A DNA stretch of 64,000 bases, from positions 854,102 to 918,101 of the forward strand of contig NZ_JQAK01000001.1 in assembly GCF_000757605.1 (NCBI RefSeq). The letters are read 5' to 3'. This DNA is from Candidatus Paracaedibacter symbiosus. Its GTDB lineage: Bacteria > Pseudomonadota > Alphaproteobacteria > Paracaedibacterales > Paracaedibacteraceae. Of this stretch, positions 57,479-64,000 are shown one piece after another (within the stretch, counting starts at the first letter, position 1; each line of letters opens with the position of its first letter). The notes under the pieces are model-generated. The model made no database searches. It worked only from the letters and a program-made list of their open reading frames with translations, and was not told where the DNA came from. The translations under genes and the position numbers were made by a program.

Positions 57479-58423
57479 TTATATTTTTTCAACCAAATTG
57501 AGGATGTAATCATTTTTAGTCACAATTGCCTGGGCAATTTCAAGTGAGGTCCTGGCATCTATATAATCTTGCAATGCTTCGGCAGGGTTTTTATAACCAG
57601 CCGCCTTAATGGATTCCTCAAGATTTTGTGCGTCTAGGAGCAGGCCTTCTTGTGAGTTGGCTAAATTTTTCATTTGAATTTGTATATCTGTATTAGCACT
57701 GATAATATCTTGTGATGCTTTATTACATAAGTCGTTAGCAGTCCCCAACCGGGCTTGAATGTTTGGGTCACCGCCGGCATACACACACAAATTAATGGCA
57801 TAAATTAACTCAGTTATACCCAAATTACTGGCGTTAATATTGGTCTGAATGGCTGTTGTCTGATCAGCATTAAACACGATAGAGTCTTGATTTCCCTGAT
57901 AATACTTGGTGTAATAAGTGGGTAAGAAACCGCCTGTGGTAACCCCTGAATCATCAATGGAAGAAACAGATGCGGCTAAGGTTGCGGTCCCTGAAAAAAG
58001 ATATTCTTGCCCAAAAGATGAATTCAAGATGTTGTATACTTGGGTTTGCATGCCCTTGGCAACGTTAATCAGTTGAGCTGTAGGCGTCCCAGCCGCACTC
58101 GTTGTCATAGAAATTTGTTGCTGTAAATCTGTGGCAATTTTTCTCAATCCATCGATCCCTGCTGCCATAAACTTCAAGCGATTCATATTATAGTTATCAC
58201 CATCAGAATATTTTCCATTGGCTTCCAACGCTACCTCTTGACTTACAAACAGTTCGACGTCTGAAACATCACTGTAATCGACTGTACGACCACCAGATGT
58301 AATCTCTTGGGTGGCTAATTCATACTCTTTTTCTAGTTTCAAAGCTGTTAATCGATTGTTCACTTGAAATGTCAGATACGCTGGATTTGGCGCCGGTAAT
58401 AACATGCTCGACATTGTTGTCAT
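57479..58423 (-). CDS. flgL: flagellar hook-filament junction protein FlgL
   Basis: Hook-associated protein 3, exported by the flagellar apparatus. The N-terminal YLTFQVNNRLTALKLEKEYE and the C-terminal SLEIAQAIVTKNDYILNLVE are flagellin-like coiled-coil arms that pair in the filament; the central GQEYLFSGTAT is typical. 314 residues; five bases after flgK. Confidence 0.9.
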   Translation of the reverse strand: MTTMSSMLLPAPNPAYLTFQVNNRLTALKLEKEYELATQEITSGGRTVDYSDVSDVELFVSQEVALEANGKYSDGDNYNMNRLKFMAAGIDGLRKIATDLQQQISMTTSAAGTPTAQLINVAKGMQTQVYNILNSSFGQEYLFSGTATLAASVSSIDDSGVTTGGFLPTYYTKYYQGNQDSIVFNADQTTAIQTNINASNLGITELIYAINLCVYAGGDPNIQARLGTANDLCNKASQDIISANTDIQIQMKNLANSQEGLLLDAQNLEESIKAAGYKNPAEALQDYIDARTSLEIAQAIVTKNDYILNLVEKI

Positions 58424-58428
58424 CCCTC

Positions 58429-60318
58429 TTAAATAATGTTAATAATTGATTTTATCATTTCTAATGTTATACTTAGTGCTTTGGTCGCCACCTGCTGGGA
58501 TGTTGAGATGTTATAGATTTTGATAAGTTCATCAGATACATCTACGCTTGTTTTTTCAGAGGCCAATGCTGCCATCTGGTTATAAATCGACTCTTGCATT
58601 TTTAAATTTTGTGATGATTGATTAATGTCGGTTTGCAGCAGTGACATTAACTGCGTTGCATAACTTGCCGCATCTGTATTAATTGCCGAAATAGCACCTG
58701 CCCCTGAAAAAGCGAGTTTTCCTGTAGTTAACTTCGTTACGATTTGATTGGCAATATCAGTTGCCCGATTCGGTAATGCCCCGTCTACTGATACAGAAAT
58801 TGGAACATTACTATCTAAACTGCCAACAGAGAAAAAGCTAGGATTGGTAGCAATATCTGATCTTACCTGCAATTGATTCGCAATTCCTGGTTTGGCCGTT
58901 GGGCTTACCGCGGTACTGACAAGATCATTGCCAGTGACAAAAAAGTTGTTTAACCCTAAGAAATGGGAGAAACCAAACGATATTGCTGCATTATAAGGAG
59001 TGCCGCAACTTAAAGTTGGCAATGTTGGCCCTGCTGCCCCAATCACAATGGTATTCCCTGGTGTTGAAGCTTGAATTTGGATGGCACCGCTGGCCAACTG
59101 ATTTATGGCAAAACCACCCCCTACTGCTGGAGTTGTGGTTGTGCTAATCATGTAGTTGGCTGTATTAATATTCAGTATGTCGTTCACTGTTGCTACTGTT
59201 GACAAATCCACATCTTTATAATCGATGATCGTCCCAAGGTTATTAATAACACCAATACGAACTGTGCCTGCCCCAGAAATAGCTGGCGCTGAAGTAAGAG
59301 CAACTGCAACTCCCCCTGGGCCAGGAACTGATGCAGTTCCGGTGAGTGTTTGTGATCCTCGTAAAGAAGCTCCTTGATTATGCAACTTATTGACGGTATC
59401 GCGAATGACGCGCGTCATTTCATCAAATTCCTGTTGCGCATTGGGCAAAACCGTATCACGCATATTGACTAATCCGGCTACTTGACCGGAGATAATTTCA
59501 TTCTTAATATCTGTGCCAAGGTAAAGGATTTTCGATAAGGCATCACCAGGCTTTACAGATGTTGCGGCGGTATAATCCAACTGATAATTATAAATTCCTT
59601 GAACCAGAATTTGGCCACTTCCTGCCAAACCAATATTAACTTTATTGTCATCAGTTTTATAAACATCAATCCCAATAAGCCCCGCCAGCTGTTGAATATA
59701 TTCGTCACGCTCATTTTCAAAACTTGTAATATCAATATAACCGCTGTTAGCAGGTGATCCAGTTAGGGAAGCTGATAACTTAAAAATTGTCTGATTACTT
59801 TCACTAATTTGCTGAAGAAGTGTATTAATCTGTGTAATAGCATCTCCTAGCATCTGATCCGCATTACCCCGCAACTCATTCACTGTATTTGCAACATCTG
59901 ATATTTGATTGGCAAAGGCAACTGCATCCGCGATGGCTTGTGTTTTTTTCGTGATATCTGGATTTGCGGTAATTTCACCGACTGATGAAGTAAACCGTCC
60001 AAAGTTATGCACAAAAGAAGTCTGTGAACCTTTACTACCAAAAATCAAGTTAACTTTTTGGTAAAGTTGATCCGTGGCTTGCTGCATTCCATAAAGCGAA
60101 TTTTGTGCGCGTGTCTGAGTTTGCAAAATCGGGTCAATAGTATTATAGATTTGCGAAAGCGTCACCCCACTCAAATTACCATTGATACCCAAGCTAACAA
60201 TATCCGATTCTTTTCGAGCATACCCTTCAACCTCAGCAGAAGCAATGTTGGTGCTACAGATATTACTTAAACCCCTTTCAGTTTTAAGCAAGGAAACGAG
60301 AGTTGAAACCGCAGTCAT
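58429..60318 (-). CDS. flgK: flagellar hook-associated protein FlgK
   Basis: Hook-associated protein 1. N-terminal LSNICSTNIASAEVEGYARK is the conserved rod/hook/HAP motif and the C-terminus ends in the usual helix (KIYNISTSQQVATKALSITL). The middle is a Ser/Thr/Gly-rich beta domain. At 629 residues it is full length. The Cys in SNIC is unusual for this motif, which normally has Ala. Confidence 0.92.
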   Translation of the reverse strand: MTAVSTLVSLLKTERGLSNICSTNIASAEVEGYARKESDIVSLGINGNLSGVTLSQIYNTIDPILQTQTRAQNSLYGMQQATDQLYQKVNLIFGSKGSQTSFVHNFGRFTSSVGEITANPDITKKTQAIADAVAFANQISDVANTVNELRGNADQMLGDAITQINTLLQQISESNQTIFKLSASLTGSPANSGYIDITSFENERDEYIQQLAGLIGIDVYKTDDNKVNIGLAGSGQILVQGIYNYQLDYTAATSVKPGDALSKILYLGTDIKNEIISGQVAGLVNMRDTVLPNAQQEFDEMTRVIRDTVNKLHNQGASLRGSQTLTGTASVPGPGGVAVALTSAPAISGAGTVRIGVINNLGTIIDYKDVDLSTVATVNDILNINTANYMISTTTTPAVGGGFAINQLASGAIQIQASTPGNTIVIGAAGPTLPTLSCGTPYNAAISFGFSHFLGLNNFFVTGNDLVSTAVSPTAKPGIANQLQVRSDIATNPSFFSVGSLDSNVPISVSVDGALPNRATDIANQIVTKLTTGKLAFSGAGAISAINTDAASYATQLMSLLQTDINQSSQNLKMQESIYNQMAALASEKTSVDVSDELIKIYNISTSQQVATKALSITLEMIKSIINII

Positions 60319-60331
60319 TTTGAATTACTCC

Positions 60332-60754
60332 TTATAGTTTTGTATCGAGAGAGATCATCGAAATTGTTGTCTGATTACGCCTAAAATTCCCCGCTTTGGT
60401 GTAGTAGCAATTTGGTGTTCCTTTTTTCTTGAAAGAACGAACTATCACATCCAAAATTTTTTCATTTGATTTCAAGGCAATGGTAAGCATCTGCTCATTT
60501 TCTTTTAGTCTCTCACTCAATGCATGGACAACCGTTTGCAGTTCTTCCCGCTGTGGTTCGACAATTTCTTCTCCTGGAAAGGCAAGAAGTAATTTTTCAG
60601 CAAGCAACTCGTATTGTCCGGCAACCATTTGCTTTTGTTGGACTAAGTCAGAAACATCCCCAAGATCCTGCTGTTCCAGCATTTCATTTTCATGAGCCAA
60701 CACTTCTAAAAATTTGTTGGCAACTTTGATAAATGAATCAACAAGGATAGACAT
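60332..60754 (-). CDS. flgN: FlgN-like flagellar export chaperone
   Basis: A 140-residue, mostly helical protein between flgJ and flgK. The pattern FLEVLAHENEMLEQQDL...LVQQKQMVAGQYE and a second helix LSERLKENEQMLTIALKSNE match FlgN, the chaperone of FlgK and FlgL. Identity is weak by sequence and rests partly on position. Confidence 0.7.
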   Translation of the reverse strand: MSILVDSFIKVANKFLEVLAHENEMLEQQDLGDVSDLVQQKQMVAGQYELLAEKLLLAFPGEEIVEPQREELQTVVHALSERLKENEQMLTIALKSNEKILDVIVRSFKKKGTPNCYYTKAGNFRRNQTTISMISLDTKL

Positions 60755-60756
60755 GA

Positions 60757-61071
60757 TTATTTACCTTTCTCATGGTGATTGCCTTGATTTTTAAACAGTG
60801 TTGGATAAATTGACTCGGCAATCCCCAAATTGAATTGAGCTGACTCGGCAATATTTGCCGCAAAAAAGGAACGAAACATCACTTCGACCCGTCCACCACC
60901 AAACATGCCTTCTTTATTGCTCGCAAACATTTGCTGCATAAACTGACTAACATACATATTTTCAACTTGTACCGCCGCATCCCATGCTTTTTTAGGATCC
61001 ATGCTTGCATTGGGCTTAGGCATAGATAATTGTGAATTTGCATAACCAATTCCAGCTGTCATCATATCCAT
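60757..61071 (-). CDS. flgJ: rod-binding protein (FlgJ N-terminal-domain type)
   Basis: A 104-residue protein with the rod-binding domain only: KKAWDAAVQVENMYVSQFMQ and FGGGRVEVMFRSFFAANIAE. The muramidase domain of enterobacterial FlgJ is absent, as is usual in alphaproteobacteria. Its stop is two bases before flgN-like and its ATG overlaps the flgI stop by one base. Confidence 0.88.
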   Translation of the reverse strand: MDMMTAGIGYANSQLSMPKPNASMDPKKAWDAAVQVENMYVSQFMQQMFASNKEGMFGGGRVEVMFRSFFAANIAESAQFNLGIAESIYPTLFKNQGNHHEKGK

Positions 61072-62198
61072 TAGATCACCTCTATTTCAGCTTGAAGCGC
61101 GCCAGCTGCTTTAATACTGCGCAAAATTGTAATCATATCTTGTGGTGTAACCCCTAATGCATTCAATCCATTCACTAATTTTTGCAAAGTAACTCCTGAC
61201 TCCATCACCACGAATTTTCCTTGTTCTTCATGGACATCGATATCAGAACGATCAACTTTAGTGGCGGATTGAACTTGCGTAAACGGATTCGGTTGGGAGA
61301 CTTGTGGGGTTTCTGTAACACGAATGGTGATACTGCCATGGGTTACCGCCACTGTTGAAACACGGACATGTTCGCCCATAACAATAACGCCATCTTGATC
61401 ATCAATTACAACTTTAGCGATTTGATCGGGCACAACTGTCAGCTGTTCAAGTTTAGTTAAAAAGCCAACCAAATCGGCTTTAAACGTTGGGGGAATAGAT
61501 AAGGAAACGGTTGTTGGATCCACGGCTCTGGCAATGCCTGTAAAATGCTTATTAATGGCATCTCCAATTCTTTTAGCTGTCGTAAAGTCAGGGTTACGCA
61601 AGGTTAGATTCATCGTGTTTAAATTGGCCAGCTCAAAGCCAACTTCTTTTTCAACAATAGCGCCGGAAGAGATTTTCCCTGAGGTTGGAACACCTTTGGT
61701 GATCTTGCTGCCGCTTTGACCAGCAGCTGTAAACCCACCAACGGCAACAGGGCCTTGTGCGACGGCATAAACATCCCCATCAGCTCCTAATAAGGGGGTC
61801 ACCAACAATGTCCCACCCCGCAAATCGGTTGCACTTCCAATCGCGGAAACGGTTATATCTACTGTACTTCCTTGTCTTGAAAAGGGTGGAAGTGTTGCGG
61901 TGACCATGACAGCAGCAATGTTGGTACTTCCAATGGCTGCAGCATCACGAATGTTGACGCCTAAACGTTCCAACATACCCGTCAAACTTTCTTTCGTGTA
62001 GGGATTGTTGTTAACTGTATCTCCCGTCCCATTCAACCCAACAACAAGCCCATACCCCACCAATTGATTTTGGCGAATTCCTTCAAAACTAACGATGTCT
62101 TTGATCCGAACAGGATACATTTTGGCCTGGGCGGCTCCAATGGCAGTCGCTAATATATAAATAAGTGAAATAGCTAAGGAAAAAATCCGCTTCATCAA
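61071..62198 (-). CDS. flgI: flagellar P-ring protein FlgI
   Basis: Periplasmic ring protein around the flagellar rod. Signal peptide of about 25 residues (FSLAISLIYILATAIGAAQA), then VRIKDIVSFEGIRQNQLVGY and GLVVGLNGTGD, the diagnostic start; AVMVTATLPPF, TLLVTPLLGADG and the C-terminal LVNGLNALGVTPQDMITIL follow. 375 residues. First visible gene of the flgI-flgJ-flgN-flgK-flgL-fliW group; flgH and flgA are not in view. Confidence 0.96.
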   Translation of the reverse strand: MMKRIFSLAISLIYILATAIGAAQAKMYPVRIKDIVSFEGIRQNQLVGYGLVVGLNGTGDTVNNNPYTKESLTGMLERLGVNIRDAAAIGSTNIAAVMVTATLPPFSRQGSTVDITVSAIGSATDLRGGTLLVTPLLGADGDVYAVAQGPVAVGGFTAAGQSGSKITKGVPTSGKISSGAIVEKEVGFELANLNTMNLTLRNPDFTTAKRIGDAINKHFTGIARAVDPTTVSLSIPPTFKADLVGFLTKLEQLTVVPDQIAKVVIDDQDGVIVMGEHVRVSTVAVTHGSITIRVTETPQVSQPNPFTQVQSATKVDRSDIDVHEEQGKFVVMESGVTLQKLVNGLNALGVTPQDMITILRSIKAAGALQAEIEVI

Positions 62199-62345
62199 AT
62201 ATAAACCTTTGGGTTAGTTGCGTTTCCTAATGAAGCAAAGATCATGCCAACTGAGAAGATAGAGTGAAAGAAGAGAGAGAAAATTGAAGAGATTGTCATC
62301 GGTACGAGTCATGATGACACCAAAAAAGTGACATTTAGACCCTAC

Positions 62346-62729
62346 TTACAGCAGCCATGCCCATAAGCGCATGTGTGTGAGCCAGCAGGTGTTGCCCCCT
62401 CCACCTTGACGGCCATCAGCCTCACTCCATGCTGGGTCATTTGCATGTTCCCAAAAATGAACTGATAGGGCATGTAATCCAAAAACTTCGCCGTATTTCT
62501 TCTTAAGAAGTTTACCCGTATATTTAATATTAAAATTACTCTTAACAGAGGGATACCTTGCTATAAATCCTTCGTTAGGAATCAATTCATCATGGCCTCC
62601 AGTTTTGTCAATCACATGAAAGTGTAGGATAAATTCTGCAAAAAGAAAAAAATTAAATTCAAGATTTAAGGAAAATTTAATCTTTTCAGCACATCCTAAA
62701 TATAAGAATGGCCCCGTTATGGCCAGCAA
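62346..62729 (-). CDS. possible gene of unknown function antisense to the tssB start
   Basis: A 127-codon frame between flgI and tssB. From about residue 30 the text looks like a real protein (FILHFHVIDKTGGHDELIPN, then SVHFWEHANDPAWSEADG), with codon use like neighbouring genes, and a Gly-rich HWEH/GGGG end. The first 30 residues are hydrophobic and may not be translated. No family recognised. Its 5' end overlaps the longer tssB start, which supports the downstream tssB ATG if both are real. Position beside a T6SS locus is the only hint of role. Confidence 0.4.
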   Translation of the reverse strand: MLAITGPFLYLGCAEKIKFSLNLEFNFFLFAEFILHFHVIDKTGGHDELIPNEGFIARYPSVKSNFNIKYTGKLLKKKYGEVFGLHALSVHFWEHANDPAWSEADGRQGGGGNTCWLTHMRLWAWLL

Positions 62730-62748
62730 AGTTTATGGAGGAACCGAA

Positions 62749-63306
62749 ATGGTTGAAAGTTTACAACATAAGTTAGATCGCGTTAGACCTCCCCGCGTCC
62801 AAATTACCTACGACGTAGAAATCGGTAACGCGATTGTCATGAAAGCACTTCCTTTTGTAATGGGAGTTATCGCTGATCTTTCCGGGGTTCCAGCTGATCC
62901 ATTACCAAAGTTAAAAGAGCGCAAATTCGTTGAAATTGACCGTGATAACTTCGATGATATCATGGGAAAAGTGAAAACACGCTTGCCACTTCGGGTCGAA
63001 AATAAATTGACAAATGATAATAGTCATATGAGTGCAGAACTATTTTTTCATACTATTGATGATTTCAATCCTCTGAATGTTGTGAAACAAATTGGGCCGC
63101 TTAAAAAACTTTATGAGGCAAGAACACATTTGAAAGATTTGCTGACCAAGCTTGATGGGAACGATGTCTTGGATGAATTACTCCAAGAAATTATCCAAAG
63201 TACCGATCAACGTGATGCTCTCAAAGCCGAGCTTGGAATCGCTGATGAAGCAGCAGCAGCACCAGCAGCGGGGTCAACTGCTTCTGAAGAAACACCAGCA
63301 AGCTAA
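62749..63306 (+). CDS. tssB: type VI secretion sheath small subunit TssB/VipA
   Basis: One of the two proteins of the contractile T6SS sheath. The family start ESLQHKLDRVRPPRVQITYD followed by VEIGNAIVMKALPFVMGVIADLSG is unmistakable. I use the ATG at 62749, preceded by GGAGGAA; an upstream ATG at 62719 would add ten residues. The C-terminus has an Ala/Ser-rich tail (AAAAPAAGSTASEE). tssC follows after 21 bases, as expected for sheath genes. Confidence 0.96.
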   Translation: MVESLQHKLDRVRPPRVQITYDVEIGNAIVMKALPFVMGVIADLSGVPADPLPKLKERKFVEIDRDNFDDIMGKVKTRLPLRVENKLTNDNSHMSAELFFHTIDDFNPLNVVKQIGPLKKLYEARTHLKDLLTKLDGNDVLDELLQEIIQSTDQRDALKAELGIADEAAAAPAAGSTASEETPAS

Positions 63307-63327
63307 CCTGAAGGGGAGAGACACATC

Positions 63328-64000
63328 ATGGCTGACACAACAAACCAAGAAAAACTTACCCTCGACGTCTTAATGACGAAAGGGAAGCTTGCCCGCGACG
63401 ATGCCCAAAAACCTTTTGCTAAAGATCTTGTCACCGAATTTGTGAAACAAGTTCTTGAAGAAGGAAAAGTAACCAGCAGCGATACTGTTGCTTTTATTAC
63501 GCAACGCATCCAACAATTGGACGACTTAATTGCCGCCCAACTAAATGCTTTCATGCACCATCCTGATTTTCAAAAATTAGAAGGGTCATGGAGAGGCTTA
63601 CATTATCTTGTCTTTAACACCGAAACAAGCACTCATCTAAAGCTACGTTTGTTGAATGCGACAAAGCAAGAAGTACTTGATGATTTGGAAAAAGCTGTTG
63701 AATTCGACCAAAGCCAACTCTTCAAAAAAGTCTATGAAGAAGAATACGGCACCTTTGGTGGCCATCCTTATTCTTGTCTGATGGGTGACTTTGAATTCAC
63801 GCGTCATCCTCAAGATATGGAATTATTGTCAAAACTCTCCCAAGTGGCAGCGGCGGCGCATGCGCCCTTTATCACAGCGGCCCATCCACGCTTGTTTGAC
63901 TTGGATAGTTTTGAGGATCTGGGTAAACCACGCGACCTTGCTAAGATCTTTGAGAGCCTTGAGCTGATCAAATGGAACTCTTTCCGCGATAGCGAAGATT
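63328..64000 (+). CDS. tssC: type VI secretion sheath large subunit TssC/VipB, 5' part
   Basis: Starts with AAGGGGAGAG upstream and runs off the right edge; 224 residues are visible. Family marks: ITQRIQQLDDLIAAQLNAFM, HHPDFQKLEGSWRGLHYLVF, then EEEYGTFGGHPYSCLMGDFEF and AAAAHAPFITAAHPRLF. TssB and TssC polymerise into the sheath that drives the T6SS needle. Further T6SS genes should lie to the right. Confidence 0.96.
   Translation, partial: MADTTNQEKLTLDVLMTKGKLARDDAQKPFAKDLVTEFVKQVLEEGKVTSSDTVAFITQRIQQLDDLIAAQLNAFMHHPDFQKLEGSWRGLHYLVFNTETSTHLKLRLLNATKQEVLDDLEKAVEFDQSQLFKKVYEEEYGTFGGHPYSCLMGDFEFTRHPQDMELLSKLSQVAAAAHAPFITAAHPRLFDLDSFEDLGKPRDLAKIFESLELIKWNSFRDSED

Noticed and set aside
62719..62748. 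Upstream ATG for tssB
   Set aside because: The later ATG at 62749 has a GGAGGAA ribosome site at good spacing and fits family starts better; the upstream one remains possible.

Overview
The window looks like a chromosome segment of a low-GC alphaproteobacterium that probably lives inside a eukaryotic host, such as a Holosporales/Paracaedibacter-like protist symbiont. This is inference. The gene orders are alphaproteobacterial: the SRP RNA ahead of dnaX-ybaB, a class I lysyl-tRNA synthetase, atpHAGD without atpFEB, bolA-grxD next to a purine-type gene, and tig-clpP/clpX-lon. The host link rests on several Sec-secreted proteins with eukaryotic-type or toxin-like modules, decayed insertion sequences, and the start of a type VI secretion locus.

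Layout. 1-10.7 kb is an accessory region: a DMT transporter end, a frameshifted hydrolase, an MHS-type MFS transporter, three secreted proteins of unknown role (one with two NPLY-containing repeats, one with a HicA-like C-terminus) and IS6/IS982 remnants. 10.8-29 kb is core: pgk; folP-pabB-pabA-pabC (folate/p-aminobenzoate); lysS-hisS-prfA; a pseudopilin-like gene; rsmE; sodB; an outer-membrane barrel; trmB; and atpHAGD, closed by a terminator with no atpC. 29.1-32.8 kb is accessory again: an IS110 fragment, a secreted leishmanolysin-like metalloprotease, an IS630 fragment and a secreted Sel1-repeat protein. lon and clpX (32.8-36.6 kb) are separated from clpP and tig (42.4-44.5 kb) by a 5.8-kb accessory insert holding a DUF5872-type protein, a decayed IS5 element, a secreted leucine-rich-repeat protein and a secreted APH/choline-kinase-like protein. 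44.5-57 kb is mostly core: tRNA-Leu, an MFS transporter, ffs, dnaX-ybaB, a secreted Q/N/G/Y-rich protein, tRNA-Asn, grxD, bolA, a PurC-like gene with changed active-site motifs, a frameshifted mutS, an AmpG-like permease and an M17 aminopeptidase. 57-62.2 kb is a minus-strand flagellar operon (flgI, flgJ N-domain type, flgN-like, flgK, flgL, fliW). From 62.7 kb the T6SS sheath genes tssB-tssC begin; tssC runs off the window.

What stands out: (i) a set of otherwise unrelated exported proteins whose predicted signal-peptide cleavage sites are followed by Met-Glu, likely part of a host-interaction repertoire; (ii) single-base homopolymer frameshifts in an alpha/beta hydrolase, in the Sel1 gene and in mutS, the last separating the mismatch-binding part from the ATPase; (iii) a PurC-family protein that keeps the fold signature but has lost diagnostic catalytic residues; (iv) five IS families each present only as a decayed remnant. 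No CRISPR array or complete mobile element is visible.
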